Shown here: one piece after another, positions 26,033-37,279 of the stretch
Position numbering within the stretch: position 1 is the first letter of the stretch
How the letters are laid out: each line of letters opens with the position of its first letter
Program-made: the position numbers and the translations under genes
The notes under the pieces: generated by a model
What the model was told of the DNA's origin: nothing
Database searches by the model: none
Seen by the model: the letters and a program-made list of their open reading frames with translations, nothing else
NCBI GenBank assembly: GCA_004298045.1
Contig: SCRM01000002.1
Coordinates: 1-64,000 of the forward strand
Source: Rhodanobacter sp.
Lineage (GTDB): Bacteria > Pseudomonadota > Gammaproteobacteria > Xanthomonadales > Rhodanobacteraceae
Direction: 5' to 3'
DNA length: 64,000 bases

Positions 26033-27285
26033 TTGGTGGCCTTTGCCGGCGGCGGGGCCACCGTCGCCGTCTGCTTGTTGCCGTGGAACCACAGCAGGAT
26101 CGAATCCCACAGGCGCGAGAAGAAGCCACCCTGCGGCGCGTCATTCAGTGCCACCAGCGGCACGTTCTGGATCGGCGCGCCATCCAGCGTGATGCGCAGG
26201 ACACCCACGTGCTGGCCTTTCTTGAACGGCGCGATCAGCGTCGTGGGGATGTCCATGGTGGCTTTGAGCTTGTCGTACTGGCCGGTCTTGACCGTCACCA
26301 GCACGTCTTCCGCCACGCCCAGCGGCAGATGATTGGCTTCGCCCTTCCACAGCCGCGGATTGGCCAGCGTCTTGCCGACCGCATAAAGCTTGTGGGTTTC
26401 GTAGAACCGGAAACCGTAATTGAGCAGCGCCATCGCCGCATCGGCGCGGCCCTTGTCGGTGGACGCGCCCATCACCACCGCGATCATGCGCTGATCGCCA
26501 CGCTTGGCCGAAGCATCGAGACAAAAGCCGGCGGCCGCGGTGTGCCCGGTCTTGATGCCGTCCACCGCCGGGTCGCGCCACAGCAACGCATTGCGGTTTT
26601 GCTGCTTGATCCCGTTCCAGCTGTATTCCTTGATCGCGGAAATGGCGTAATCGGCCGGAAAATCGTGGATCAGCGCCCGCGACAGGATGGCGACATCACG
26701 CGCCGTCGTGTAATGGTCGGCGACCGGATAACCCGATGCATTGGAATAATGCGTATTGACCATGCCGAGTTGTTTTGCATACGCATTCATCAGGTTTGCA
26801 AATGCGTCTTCGGAGCCAGCGGTGTGCTCGGCGAGGGCAATCGCGGCGTCATTGCCGGACTGCACGATCATGCCCTTGAGCAGATCCATCAGCGGCACTT
26901 GGCTGCCGAGCTTGAGGAAACTGGTCGAGCCATCGGTGCCGGCGCCGCCGGAGCGCCAGGCGTGCTCGCTGATGGTCACTTCGTCCTTCGGGTGGATGCG
27001 GCCGTTCGCCAACTCGGCAGACACCACGTAGTCGGTCATCACCTTGGTCAGCGAGGCCGGTGCACGGCGCTCGTCGGGATTTTTCGAGGCCAGGATCTGG
27101 CCGGTGGCGTAATCCATCAGCACCCAGCTTTGCGCATCCACTTCGGGCGGCGGCGGCACCGGCATCGCCGGCACCACCGGACGCGGCACCGGCGACGGCC
27201 GTGGCGGCACGGCTTGCGCAAAGGCGGCACCCGCGGCCAGTACGACGGCAACGAGCGAGGTCAGGGTGCGGGGCAAAAATCTCAT
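26029..27285 (-). CDS. dacC: D-alanyl-D-alanine carboxypeptidase (PBP5/6 family)
   Basis: 418 residues. Removes the terminal D-Ala from murein pentapeptides in the periplasm. Signal peptide 1-23, then a Pro-rich linker (26-48). Active-site motifs are S78-L-T-K81 (SxxK), S143-G-N145 and K245-T-G (KTGHT). The PBP5 C-terminal beta domain follows. A C-terminal amphipathic anchor helix is plausible at 385-402 (FFSRLWDSILLWFHG). Part of the mre-mrd-rlpA-dac-ybeD-lipB cluster. The symbol dacC versus dacA is a matter of naming. Confidence 0.95.
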   Translation of the reverse strand: MRFLPRTLTSLVAVVLAAGAAFAQAVPPRPSPVPRPVVPAMPVPPPPEVDAQSWVLMDYATGQILASKNPDERRAPASLTKVMTDYVVSAELANGRIHPKDEVTISEHAWRSGGAGTDGSTSFLKLGSQVPLMDLLKGMIVQSGNDAAIALAEHTAGSEDAFANLMNAYAKQLGMVNTHYSNASGYPVADHYTTARDVAILSRALIHDFPADYAISAIKEYSWNGIKQQNRNALLWRDPAVDGIKTGHTAAAGFCLDASAKRGDQRMIAVVMGASTDKGRADAAMALLNYGFRFYETHKLYAVGKTLANPRLWKGEANHLPLGVAEDVLVTVKTGQYDKLKATMDIPTTLIAPFKKGQHVGVLRITLDGAPIQNVPLVALNDAPQGGFFSRLWDSILLWFHGNKQTATVAPPPAKATK

Positions 27286-27332
27286 CGTGGTTAGCGTTCC
27301 GGTAAGAGGCCTTACGCGCGGCCAAATAGCAA

Positions 27333-28241
27333 TCAGTCTACTGCGACCTGCGGGCGCGGCAGGCCCATGTTTTCGATGCGGGTGGTCACGTCATCCGCGG
27401 TGTCGACGTCGTTCAACGGACCCAAGCGCACCCGGCGCATGGTGCGCCCGTTGATCTGAACCTGTTCCACCTGCACCGGCGCAAAATTCGCGCGCCGCAG
27501 CTGCGCCGCCACCCGCTCGGCGTTGGTCGCGTCGGAGAACGCGCCCACCTGCAGATAGATGCCCGGCAAGTTTGCCCCCTTGGAGACCGGCGGCAACGGC
27601 GGAGGTTCCCCGCCGGGCGCGGCGGGATCCAGCCCCTGCACCTCGACCAGCCCGCTGCCCTTGGGCCAGATGCCGATGCGCACCGCCGCGGCATAGGAGA
27701 GGTCGATGACGCGGTTGGCGTGGAACGGGCCGCGGTCGTTCACCCGTACGATCACGCTTTTGCCGTTGGCGAGATTGGTGACCCGCGCATAGCTCGGTAG
27801 CGGCAGCACCTTGCTGGCCGCACTGAACTGGTACATGTCGTAGGCCTCGAAGTTCGAGGTTTTGTAGCCGTGGAACTTGTTGCCGTAGTACGAGGCGATG
27901 CCGCGCTCGTCGTAGCCGCGCGCGCTGGGCAGCACGGAATAGGTCTGGCCGTTCACGGTGTACGGCGAGCGGTTGCCATACGGCGAGCGGGGCTCGGCCT
28001 TCGGCACCGGCTCGGGCATGGTGTAGATGAAGGCCGGCGGCGGGCCGGCCGGCGTGCTGTCGGCCTGCGTGCCATAGCGGCGATCCTGCGGCAGGCTGGT
28101 GTTGTCGCGGTCGCGATGAAACCAGCCGTGGTGCGCGCTGCCGGCGCGCGTGGTGCCGCTTGGCCGCGTTGCATGCCTGCCGCCGCACGCCGCCAACAGC
28201 GTCACGAGCAACGCCAGTGGCAACAGCCGTGCCAGCCTCAT
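27333..28241 (-). CDS. rlpA: RlpA septal/lytic lipoprotein with SPOR domain
   Basis: 302 residues. Lipobox LLAAC with C19 predicts an outer-membrane lipoprotein. The double-psi beta-barrel domain follows a linker: GIASYYGNKFHGYKTSNFE and VIVRVNDRGPF are its signatures. The C-terminal 75 residues form a SPOR domain (YLQVGAFSDATNAERVAAQL), which binds denuded glycan. In Pseudomonas RlpA is a lytic transglycosylase acting on such strands. ATG at 28241 overlaps the mltB stop (ATGA). Confidence 0.95.
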   Translation of the reverse strand: MRLARLLPLALLVTLLAACGGRHATRPSGTTRAGSAHHGWFHRDRDNTSLPQDRRYGTQADSTPAGPPPAFIYTMPEPVPKAEPRSPYGNRSPYTVNGQTYSVLPSARGYDERGIASYYGNKFHGYKTSNFEAYDMYQFSAASKVLPLPSYARVTNLANGKSVIVRVNDRGPFHANRVIDLSYAAAVRIGIWPKGSGLVEVQGLDPAAPGGEPPPLPPVSKGANLPGIYLQVGAFSDATNAERVAAQLRRANFAPVQVEQVQINGRTMRRVRLGPLNDVDTADDVTTRIENMGLPRPQVAVD

Positions 28242-29233
28242 TGCACACCGTCCGCAATTGCCTGCGCGAGCTGCATCACCGCCAGCGCGTACATCGGGCT
28301 GCGGTTGTAGCGGGTGATGACCTGGAAATTGTCGAAGGTGAACCAGTGCTCCGGACCGGTGGCGCCATCCAGCGTCAACAGGCTGGTCGGCGCGCCGGGA
28401 TCCAGCGCCTCGCCGGCGGCATAACCCCACGCCTCGAGCTGTTCCAACGGCCACTGCGGCTGCGCCTGCCAGGTCAGCGCCTTGGCCGCGCCATCGGCCT
28501 GCGCGCGCACGGCGACCTGCCCGCCACTGACCCAGCCATGTCCGGCGAAATAATTGGCGACGCTGGCGAGGATGTCGGGCAACGAATGCATCAGGTCGAT
28601 GCGCCCGTCGCCATCCTCGTCCACGCCGTAGTCGCGGATGCTGTCGGGCATGAATTGGCCCCAGCCCTGGGCGCCGGCGTATGAACCGGTCAGGCTGTCG
28701 AGCGGGCCGGCGAGATGATCGGCCGGCAGTTCGAGCAGGGTCTTGAGCTGCTGGCGGAAATACTTCTCGCGCGGCGGGTAGTAAAAGCCGAGGGTGACCA
28801 GCGCATCGAGCACCTTGTACTTGCCGGTGACACGCCCGTAGAAAGTTTCGACGCCGAGGATCGCCACCAGGTACTGCGGCGCCACGCCGTACTCGCGACC
28901 GACGCGCTCGAGCAGGTCGCGGTGCTCGCGATAGAACGCGATGCCGTCGTCGATGCGCGCGGAAGTGAGAAAGATTGGCCGGTAGGCACTCCACGGCTTG
29001 CTCTCGGCCGGGCGGCTGATCGCCGCGAGGATGGCCGGCTGTACTTGCGCCGCATCCAGTAGCGCGTCCAGCGCCTGCGGATCCTTGCCGGTGTCACGGG
29101 CCACCTCGGCCACCAGGGCTGCCTGGCCGGGAAGGACGGCGGCCAACGCGGCCGCAAACGGCGTGCACAACGAGAGCAGCAGCAAGGTTCGGCACAGCGC
29201 TCTGCGCAATCGCGGCGCAAGGATCACGGGCAT
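28238..29233 (-). CDS. mltB: Membrane-bound lytic murein transglycosylase B
   Basis: 331 residues. Cleaves the MurNAc-GlcNAc bond with formation of 1,6-anhydroMurNAc. The catalytic glutamate is E129 in ILGVETFYGRVTGKYKVLDAL, and QPDSIRDYG-type and AHGLF-type loops are replaced by the usual family forms (GWGQFMPDSIRDYGVDEDGDG). N-terminal hydrophobic segment 8-32; no clear lipobox, so it may be soluble periplasmic (SltB-like). The ATG at 29233 gives a normal signal sequence; an upstream start at 29299 adds 22 charged residues and is less likely. Confidence 0.93.
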   Translation of the reverse strand: MPVILAPRLRRALCRTLLLLSLCTPFAAALAAVLPGQAALVAEVARDTGKDPQALDALLDAAQVQPAILAAISRPAESKPWSAYRPIFLTSARIDDGIAFYREHRDLLERVGREYGVAPQYLVAILGVETFYGRVTGKYKVLDALVTLGFYYPPREKYFRQQLKTLLELPADHLAGPLDSLTGSYAGAQGWGQFMPDSIRDYGVDEDGDGRIDLMHSLPDILASVANYFAGHGWVSGGQVAVRAQADGAAKALTWQAQPQWPLEQLEAWGYAAGEALDPGAPTSLLTLDGATGPEHWFTFDNFQVITRYNRSPMYALAVMQLAQAIADGVQ

Positions 29234-29312
29234 GGCGGGGAAGGAATCGGCAACCACTGCGCGAGAGCGTAACACGCGTTTCGGCGCAAACCGTGGCACC
29301 GGCAGGCCGCTT

Positions 29313-30428
29313 TCAGTAATGCGTCTTGCGGTTGACGTGAATCGACATCAGCATGCCGAAACCCACCAGCAGGGTGACCGCCGAGGTGCCGCCGTAGCTC
29401 ATTAGCGGCATTGGCACGCCGACCACCGGCAGCATGCCGGCCACCATGCCGCCGTTGACGAACACGTAGACGAACAGACTCATGCCGATCGCACCAGCCA
29501 GCAGCCGCGAGTAGGTATCGCGTGCTTCCATCGCGATCCACAGGCAGCGGCCGATGATGAAGGCGTACAGCGCCAGCATCAGGCACACGCCGACCAGGCC
29601 GAACTCTTCGGAAAACACCGCGAAGATGAAGTCGGTGGTGTGCTCGGGCAGGAAATCCAGCCGCGACTGCGAGCTGTGCATCCAGCCGCGGCCGAACACG
29701 CCACCGGAGCCCACGGCAATTTGCGACTGGATGATGTGCCAGCCGTTGCCGAGCGGGTCGGATTCTGGATTGAGCATGGTGAGAATGCGGCCGCGCTGGT
29801 AGTCGTGCATGAAATGCCAGGCGATCGGCGCCATGCCGGCCGCGCCCACCAGCAACAAGCCGATGCGCCACCACGCCACGCCCGACAGAAACAGCGCGAA
29901 CGCACCGGCAGCCGCCACCAGCAACGCGGTACCCAGATCCGGCTGCTTGCCAATCAGGTACGCGGGCACCGCAATCAGTACGCCGACCACGGCCATGTCC
30001 TTCCACGAGGGCGGCAGCTGGCGTGGATGCAAATACCACGCGACCATCATCGGCATGGTGAGCTTGGCCAGTTCGGACGGCTGAAAACGCAGCACGCCCA
30101 GATCGAGCCAGCGATCGGCACCCCGGCCTTCGCCGAGGATCGCGACCACCACCAGCAGCGCGGTACTGCCGGCGTAAAGCCACGGCGTCCAGTTGCGCCA
30201 GACCGCTGGCGGCACGCGCGAAACCAGCAGCAGCAGCAGAAACCCGAGGGCAAACCGGGCGGCCTGCCCGAGCACCAGCGGGTAAGTGCCATCGGCCGCG
30301 CTGAACAACGTGGCCAGCCCGACGACCGCCAGCAGCAGCAACCCGGCCATCAGCGGCAAGTCGATCCGCGGCCGCACCAGGAGATTCCGCCGCAAGCGGC
30401 GCAAACGCATTGCCAGCATCGCGTTCAT
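29313..30428 (-). CDS. rodA: Rod-shape glycosyltransferase RodA
   Basis: 371 residues, SEDS family, about ten membrane helices. RodA polymerises lipid II glycan with PBP2 during elongation. The family motifs are GADRWLDLGVLRFQPSELAKL, KQPDLGTALL, FLPEHTTDFIFAVFSEEFG and LPLMSYGGTSAVT-like (PMPLMSYGGTS). ATG at 30428 overlaps the mrdA stop by 4 bases. Confidence 0.96.
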   Translation of the reverse strand: MNAMLAMRLRRLRRNLLVRPRIDLPLMAGLLLLAVVGLATLFSAADGTYPLVLGQAARFALGFLLLLLVSRVPPAVWRNWTPWLYAGSTALLVVVAILGEGRGADRWLDLGVLRFQPSELAKLTMPMMVAWYLHPRQLPPSWKDMAVVGVLIAVPAYLIGKQPDLGTALLVAAAGAFALFLSGVAWWRIGLLLVGAAGMAPIAWHFMHDYQRGRILTMLNPESDPLGNGWHIIQSQIAVGSGGVFGRGWMHSSQSRLDFLPEHTTDFIFAVFSEEFGLVGVCLMLALYAFIIGRCLWIAMEARDTYSRLLAGAIGMSLFVYVFVNGGMVAGMLPVVGVPMPLMSYGGTSAVTLLVGFGMLMSIHVNRKTHY

Positions 30429-32437
30429 GGCTGCATCTCCTCATCCACCCCATCGGTTGCGGCCGAGGTGCTGCTGGCGCCTGCGGGTTGTGCGGCGCCG
30501 ACCGCGGGAGATGGCGGCGTTGGCGCGGCAACCGGCATGGCTGGCGCTGCGCTGCCGGCCTCCGGCAGCGGCGTGTTGGGCGGCGGGTTGGGCTGCGTCG
30601 CGAGCCACGCATCCAGCACCTTGCGCGCAATCGGCCCGGCCGAGGAGGCGCCCCAGGCGCCTTTTTCCAGCAGCACGACGACGGCGATACGCGGATCTTC
30701 CGCCGGCGCAAACAGTTCGAACCACGCGCGATGGCGGCTGGCAAGATAGGCCAGGTTCTTGTTGGTGTCGTAGGCATCGCTGCGCCGCGAATAGCGCTCG
30801 GCGGTGCCGCTCTTGCCGGCCACCGTATACGGAAACCCTTTGCCCAGCCCGTAGGCGGTGCCGCGCGGTGCGTTCACCACCAACTGCATGCCCTGGTCGA
30901 CCGCCTGCCAGCTTGCCGGGTTGGTCACCAGCGACGGCCCGCTCGGCGGATTGGGCAGCGGCACCTTCGGCGCTTCCACGCCGGCCTGGGTCGCCATCAC
31001 CAGTCGCGGCGCATGCGGTATGCCGTGGCCGGCGAGCGTCGCCAGCGCATGCGCCAGCTGCAGCGGCGTCACCGCCCAGTAGCCCTGGCCAATGCCGGCA
31101 ATCACGGTTTCACCGGGGTACCACGGCTGCTTGAAGCGCCGGGTTTTCCACGCGCGCGACGGCAGCACGCCGCTGGCTTCGCCGTCCAGGTCGATGCCGG
31201 TGGGACGGCCAAATCCGAACTTGCCCATCCATGCGCTGAAACGGTCGATGCCCATGTCCAGCGCGAGCTTGTAGAAATACGTGTTGACCGACATCTGGAT
31301 CGCCTGCATCAGGTTCACCACGCCCACGCCGCCGCGCACATCGTCGCGATAACCGCGGCTCTGGCCGGGGATGTAGAACGTGCCGGTGGACAGCACGCTG
31401 TCGGTCGGTTTGCGCAGCCCGAGTTCCAGCCCGCCCAGGCCGATGAACGGCTTGACCGTGGAGCCGGGCGGATACACGCCGCGGATCGCGCGGTTGAGCA
31501 GCGGCTTTTCCGGGTCGTGTGTCAGGGCGTCGTAATCGGCGTGGCTGATGCCGTCGACAAACAGGTTGGGATCGTAGGTGGGCTCGCTGACCATCGCCAG
31601 CACTTGGCCATTGCGCGGGTCGATCGCGATCACCGCGCCGGCACGCCCGTCGAGTGCTTTCTCAGCGGCTTTCTGGATGCGCACGTCGATGGAAAGATAG
31701 ATGTTCTTGCCCGGCGTCGCCGGATGGATCTGCAACACGCGCTGGGTGCGGCCGTCGGCATTCACCTCCGCCAACTGGTAGCCGGGCGTGCCGTGCAGCA
31801 CGTTTTCGTAGGAGCGCTCGATGCCGATCCGGCCGACATGCGTCGTGCCCTTGTAGCGTGCAGGATCGAGCCGGTCGAGATCATCCGCGTCGATCCGCGA
31901 CACATAACCGATCACATGCGCAAACAGTGGCCCGAGCGGATACCGCCGGTTGAGGTACGGCACCACGTCCACGCCGGGAAAACGCCAGCGGTTCACCGCA
32001 AAGCGGTCGATCTCGTCCTCGGTCAAGCGCATCCTGAGCGGCACGCTCTCGAACCGGCGGCTCTGCTTGAGCTGCTTGTGGAAACTGTCGAGGTCGTCGC
32101 GGCTGAGCGGAATGACGCGCCCCAGCCGCGCCAGCATCGCGTCCATGTCCCTGACCTGCTCGGGCACCACTTCCAGCCGAAACGCCGGCACATTGTTCGC
32201 CAAGAGCACACCGTTGCGGTCGAAGATCAACCCGCGCGCCGGCGGAATCGCGATCGGCTTGATGCGGTTGCTCTGCGAGCGCGCGGCAAACTCGTCGTAG
32301 CGAGCCACCTGCAGCACCACATAGCGCGCCACCAGCCCGCCGAGCGCCAGCACGATCAGCACAAACCCGACCAGCGCGCGGCGGCGAAACACCACGGCTT
32401 CGTGATGCGGGTCCTTGAGGGTGCGCCGCAACTTCAT
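30425..32437 (-). CDS. mrdA: Penicillin-binding protein 2 (elongation transpeptidase)
   Basis: 670 residues. One N-terminal membrane helix (about 22-42), a pedestal dimerisation domain (60-250) and the transpeptidase domain with S326-T-V-K329 (SxxK in PPGSTVKPF), SVNTYF (SxN, about 381) and K542-S-G-T (GKSGTAERY). A Pro/Ala-rich C-terminal tail of about 70 residues (600-670) is longer than in E. coli PBP2. Works with RodA, MreC and MreD. Start GTG/ATG at 32437, 7 bases after mreD. Confidence 0.96.
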   Translation of the reverse strand: MKLRRTLKDPHHEAVVFRRRALVGFVLIVLALGGLVARYVVLQVARYDEFAARSQSNRIKPIAIPPARGLIFDRNGVLLANNVPAFRLEVVPEQVRDMDAMLARLGRVIPLSRDDLDSFHKQLKQSRRFESVPLRMRLTEDEIDRFAVNRWRFPGVDVVPYLNRRYPLGPLFAHVIGYVSRIDADDLDRLDPARYKGTTHVGRIGIERSYENVLHGTPGYQLAEVNADGRTQRVLQIHPATPGKNIYLSIDVRIQKAAEKALDGRAGAVIAIDPRNGQVLAMVSEPTYDPNLFVDGISHADYDALTHDPEKPLLNRAIRGVYPPGSTVKPFIGLGGLELGLRKPTDSVLSTGTFYIPGQSRGYRDDVRGGVGVVNLMQAIQMSVNTYFYKLALDMGIDRFSAWMGKFGFGRPTGIDLDGEASGVLPSRAWKTRRFKQPWYPGETVIAGIGQGYWAVTPLQLAHALATLAGHGIPHAPRLVMATQAGVEAPKVPLPNPPSGPSLVTNPASWQAVDQGMQLVVNAPRGTAYGLGKGFPYTVAGKSGTAERYSRRSDAYDTNKNLAYLASRHRAWFELFAPAEDPRIAVVVLLEKGAWGASSAGPIARKVLDAWLATQPNPPPNTPLPEAGSAAPAMPVAAPTPPSPAVGAAQPAGASSTSAATDGVDEEMQP

Positions 32438-32444
32438 GGCGCCC

Positions 32445-32930
32445 TCACTGCAGGCGCAGGCGCATGCGCAGGTCGTCCAGCAGCAGGAACAGGAACGGCC
32501 ACAGCACGGCGCCGACCAGCGGCGCGATCCAGAAACCGGCCGGCGGCAGCGGCGCGCCGGACAAGCTGCGCACGATCAGCAGCAGCACGCGGTCGTTTAG
32601 CAGCAGCGCCAGCACCGCCAGCGTCTGCTGCCACATCGGGAAAAACCGCAGCCGTGAGCGAAAGTGGCGCACGATGAACACCAGCGCGACCAGACGCAAG
32701 GCCTGCTCGCCGAGCAACACGCCATCGAACACGTCCGCGCCCAGCCCCACCACGAACGCGAGCCCGAGGCTCACGCGATCCTCCGCCTCGAGCACCCAGT
32801 AAATCAGCACCAGCGCCGGCCAGTACGGCTTGAATGCCGCCAGCGGCGCTGGCAACGGCACCAGCATCAGCACCAGCGCAAACCCCAGCGTGGCCGCAAA
32901 CCACCAGCGGGTGAGCCGCTGCCGATTCAT
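32445..32930 (-). CDS. mreD: Rod-shape-determining protein MreD
   Basis: 161 residues with five to six hydrophobic segments. An inner-membrane partner of MreC. Conserved features: KPYWPALVLIYW (34-45), GLGADVFDGVLLGEQALRL (63-81), and the terminal RMRLRLQ. Overlaps mreC by 4 bases and is followed 7 bases later by mrdA, so translation is coupled along the cluster. Confidence 0.95.
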   Translation of the reverse strand: MNRQRLTRWWFAATLGFALVLMLVPLPAPLAAFKPYWPALVLIYWVLEAEDRVSLGLAFVVGLGADVFDGVLLGEQALRLVALVFIVRHFRSRLRFFPMWQQTLAVLALLLNDRVLLLIVRSLSGAPLPPAGFWIAPLVGAVLWPFLFLLLDDLRMRLRLQ

Positions 32931-33940
32931 GGCGCCCCCCCGGTCGGCGGCGCAGCGGCCGGCGCGACCGGATGCGGCGCCGGGGTGGAAACCGGGCTCG
33001 ACGCCGCCGGTTTCGCCGCACTTGCTGCCGTACCCGGTGCGGGTGCCAGCGCCGCTGGCGGCCCGGCCGGCACCGCGGGCGCGGGCGGACCGGCCGGCTC
33101 GGCCTGATCGTGCAGCAGCAACACGTCATCGCTGCGATCCACGTCGGCGGCTGGTTGCACCTGGGCCATGCGGAACATGCCCGAATCACCCAACGCGACA
33201 CTCAGCACCGTGCCGACCGGAAACCCCGGCGGAAACCGTCCGCCCAGCCCGGAGGTAAGTAGCCGGTCGCCCACGCGTACATCGGCGGCCAGCGGCACGT
33301 TGGGCAGCACGATGCCATCGGCATCGTGTGCGCCATAAGCCACCGTGCGCAAGCCCGAGCGCTCGTCCACCACCGGAATCGCGTGCGCCGGATCGGTCAC
33401 CAGCATCACCACCGAGGTGGTCGGCAGTACCTGTACCACCTGCCCGATCACGCCGTGCGCGTCGATCACCGGCTGCCCGCCGTGGACGCCGTCGCGCGCA
33501 CCAAGGTTCACCACCAGACGCTGCTGATAGGGCCCCAGATCGACGCCGACCACGCGCGCAAGCTGCACGTTGAGATCCAGACTGTGCTGGGTGTCGAGCA
33601 GGCCCTTGAGCCGCTCGTTTTGCTCGGCCACGCTGGCCATGCGATTGAGCCGTGCGTTGGCCAGCAGCAGGTCTTCGCGCAGGCGCTGGTTCTGTTCGGT
33701 GAGCAGCTTGCGGTCGGCAAACGCGATGGTCAGCGCGCGAACCCCGTTGCCGGGCAGGCTGGCCAGCCGGTACACCGGCTCGACCACCATCGAAGCCGTG
33801 TTGCGCACCTGCCACAACCAGCTGTTGCGATGGTCGAGCACCATCAGCACCATCGCCAACGCGAGATAAAACACCAGCCGCAGCGTGCCGGCGGCGTTGC
33901 CGGCAAACAGGGGCGAGGTTTCGTCGTGCGCGCGCGCCAT
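32927..33940 (-). CDS. mreC: Rod-shape-determining protein MreC
   Basis: 337 residues. Short cytoplasmic N-terminus, one membrane helix (about 23-40), coiled coil (about 70-115: LTEQNQRLREDLLLANARLNRM), then the periplasmic beta domain containing GARDGVHGGQPVIDAHGVIGQV and LLTSGLGGRFPPGFPVG. After residue 265 there is a 70-residue Pro/Ala-rich tail (PAGPPAPAVPAGPPAA...), as is common in xanthomonads. MreC links MreB to PBP2. It is 64 bases after mreB. Confidence 0.95.
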   Translation of the reverse strand: MARAHDETSPLFAGNAAGTLRLVFYLALAMVLMVLDHRNSWLWQVRNTASMVVEPVYRLASLPGNGVRALTIAFADRKLLTEQNQRLREDLLLANARLNRMASVAEQNERLKGLLDTQHSLDLNVQLARVVGVDLGPYQQRLVVNLGARDGVHGGQPVIDAHGVIGQVVQVLPTTSVVMLVTDPAHAIPVVDERSGLRTVAYGAHDADGIVLPNVPLAADVRVGDRLLTSGLGGRFPPGFPVGTVLSVALGDSGMFRMAQVQPAADVDRSDDVLLLHDQAEPAGPPAPAVPAGPPAALAPAPGTAASAAKPAASSPVSTPAPHPVAPAAAPPTGGAP

Positions 33941-34004
33941 CGGTCAGGGCCTGTTCGTGGCCTGCCCCGGCACATGGTGCTCGAAGACCATGGGCGGGCT
34001 CCGA

Positions 34005-35119
<1,115 letters not shown>

Positions 35120-35304
35120 CCATGACAATGTTAAAAAAAACCTTGTTTCTCGCGAGGTTCCGGCCATTCGGTACCCGACTCGCGAACTCGGTGTGCGCCG
35201 ATCGCCAGCGTTCATCCTAGAATGGAACGCTTTGGCAAGCCGCCGGAATCCGTGCGCCCGCGCGCGGCCGGCTGTGCGCCCCACTTACGGACCACCAGGC
35301 CACC

Positions 35305-36240
35305 ATGTCAGCCGTCATCTGCGGATCGCTCGCCTACGACACCATCATGGTGTTCCAGGATCAGTTCAAGAATCACATCCTGCCCGACCAGATGCACATC
35401 CTGAACGTGTCGTTCCTGGTGCCCAAGATGCGCCGCGAGTTTGGCGGCTGCGCCGGCAACATCGCCTACAACCTGAAACTCCTGGGTGGCGACCCGTTGC
35501 CGGTCGCGGCGGTGGGCCAGGATTTCGCCCCCTACCGCGCGCACCTGGAAAAGTGCGGCATCCGGCTCGACCACGTGCGCGTGTTCGACGACCAGTTCAC
35601 CCCGCAGTGCTTCATCACCACCGACCTGGACAACAACCAGATCACCGCCTTCCACCCCGGCGCGATGTCCAGCGCGCACGACAACCATGTGCGTGATATT
35701 GCCGGCATGGAGTTTGCCATCGTCGCGCCGGACGGCCGCGAGGCGATGCTGCAGCACGTGGACGAATTCCACGAGCGCGGTGTGCCGTTCGTGTTCGATC
35801 CCGGCCAGGCAATGCCGCTGTTCAGCGGCGAAGAGTTCCGCGCGATGATCGAAAAGTCGACCTACGTCATCGTCAACGACTATGAGTCGCAACTGCTGCA
35901 GACGCGCACTGGCTGGAGCGCGGCGGAAATCGCCGCGCGGGTCAAGGCGTACATCGTCACCCTGGGGCCGCGCGGTTCGCTGATCCACGCCGGCGGCAAG
36001 GATTACGCCATTCCGCCGGCGCACGAGCACGCCATCGTCGACCCCACCGGCTGCGGCGACGCGTACCGCGCGGGGCTCATCTACGCGATCATGCACGGCC
36101 AGGACTGGGCCACCGTGGGCCGCGTTGCGTCACTGATGGGCGCACTCAAGATCGAGCACCCCGGCACCCAGAACCAGCACTTCGGCTACACCGAATTCGC
36201 CGCCATGTTCAAGGCGCAGTTCGGCCACGCGCTGGGCTGA
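35305..36240 (+). CDS. PfkB family carbohydrate/nucleoside kinase (adenosine kinase-like)
   Basis: 311 residues. Ribokinase fold: N-terminal substrate loop FGGCAGNIAYNLKLLGG (46-62), and the C-terminal anion-hole/catalytic motif DPTGCGDAYRAG (246-257), with D252 the catalytic base. Closest in pattern to the bacterial adenosine kinase-like subgroup (ICGSLAYDTIMVF at the start), but the substrate could also be a sugar. Divergent from mreB and convergent with ltaE, with 9 bases between the stops and a GGCTGA/TCAGCC hairpin across them. Confidence 0.88.
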   Translation: MSAVICGSLAYDTIMVFQDQFKNHILPDQMHILNVSFLVPKMRREFGGCAGNIAYNLKLLGGDPLPVAAVGQDFAPYRAHLEKCGIRLDHVRVFDDQFTPQCFITTDLDNNQITAFHPGAMSSAHDNHVRDIAGMEFAIVAPDGREAMLQHVDEFHERGVPFVFDPGQAMPLFSGEEFRAMIEKSTYVIVNDYESQLLQTRTGWSAAEIAARVKAYIVTLGPRGSLIHAGGKDYAIPPAHEHAIVDPTGCGDAYRAGLIYAIMHGQDWATVGRVASLMGALKIEHPGTQNQHFGYTEFAAMFKAQFGHALG

Positions 36241-36249
36241 CGGCCGCGT

Positions 36250-37269
36250 TCAGCCGCGGGCAAAGAACCCGCGGAACGCCTGCACTACGCGTTCAATGTC
36301 GGCGTCGTCCACGTCCAGATGCGTCACCAGCCGCAGCGTTGGCATGTAGCCCACGCTGATGCGGATGCCTTGGGTGTGCAGGTAGCTGTCGAGCGCCTGC
36401 AGGCGTTCAGGCGGCACCTCGACGAACACCATGTTGGTGTACTGGCCGAGGAGGTTCAGGCCGGCAATTTCGCGCAGGCAGCCGGCGAGATGCGCCGCGC
36501 GGCGATGGTCGTCGGCCAGCCGGGCGACATGGTGATCCAGCGCGTACAGACCCGCCGCCGCCAGCATGCCGGCCTGGCGCCAACCGCCGCCCAGCACCTT
36601 GCGCCAGCGCCGCGCCTTGGCGATCAGCGGGGCCGAACCCACCAGCACCGAACCGACCGGCGCGCCCAGGCCCTTGGACAGGCATACCGACACCGTGTCG
36701 AAATGCTGCGCGATCGCACGGGCACTGACCCCGGTGGCAATCGCGGCGTTGAAGATGCGCGCGCCATCGAGATGGATGCCAAGCCCGTGCTCGCGCGCAA
36801 ATGCATGCGCGGCGGCGAGGTAATCCAGCGCCAGCACGTGGCCATGCCAAGTGTTCTCCAGCGCCAGCAGGCGGGTGCGCGCAAAGTGCGGGTCAACCGG
36901 CTTGATCGCTGCGGCGACCCGGTCGAGCGGCAGGCTGCCATCCTCGGCCTGCACGATCGGTTGCGGCTGGATCGAGCCGAGCACGGCGGCGCCGCCGCCC
37001 TCGAACTTGTAGGTGTGCGCGGCCATGCCCACGAGGTATTCGTCGCCGCGCTCGCAGTGGCTCATCACCGCCAACAGGTTCGACTGTGTGCCGCTGGGGA
37101 CGAACAGCGCATCCTCGAAGCCGAGCTCGCCGGCGAGCCGTTCCTGCAGCGCGTTGACGGTCGGATCCTCGCCATACACGTCGTCGCCGACAGCAGCGTC
37201 CAGCATCGCCGCGCGCATGGCCGGCGTTGGCCGGGTGACGGTATCGCTGCGCAGGTCGATCGTTTTCAT
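36250..37269 (-). CDS. ltaE: Low-specificity L-threonine aldolase
   Basis: 339 residues. PLP enzyme cleaving L-threonine/allo-threonine to glycine and acetaldehyde. The PLP lysine is K199 in [19 protein letters not shown] (166-171) contains the cofactor aspartate. The start is the ATG at 37269, preceded by GAGGGG; an in-frame GTG at 37287 would overlap the lptG stop. Downstream of lptG on the same strand and probably cotranscribed. Confidence 0.94.
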   Translation of the reverse strand: MKTIDLRSDTVTRPTPAMRAAMLDAAVGDDVYGEDPTVNALQERLAGELGFEDALFVPSGTQSNLLAVMSHCERGDEYLVGMAAHTYKFEGGGAAVLGSIQPQPIVQAEDGSLPLDRVAAAIKPVDPHFARTRLLALENTWHGHVLALDYLAAAHAFAREHGLGIHLDGARIFNAAIATGVSARAIAQHFDTVSVCLSKGLGAPVGSVLVGSAPLIAKARRWRKVLGGGWRQAGMLAAAGLYALDHHVARLADDHRRAAHLAGCLREIAGLNLLGQYTNMVFVEVPPERLQALDSYLHTQGIRISVGYMPTLRLVTHLDVDDADIERVVQAFRGFFARG

Positions 37270-37279
37270 GCCATGCCCC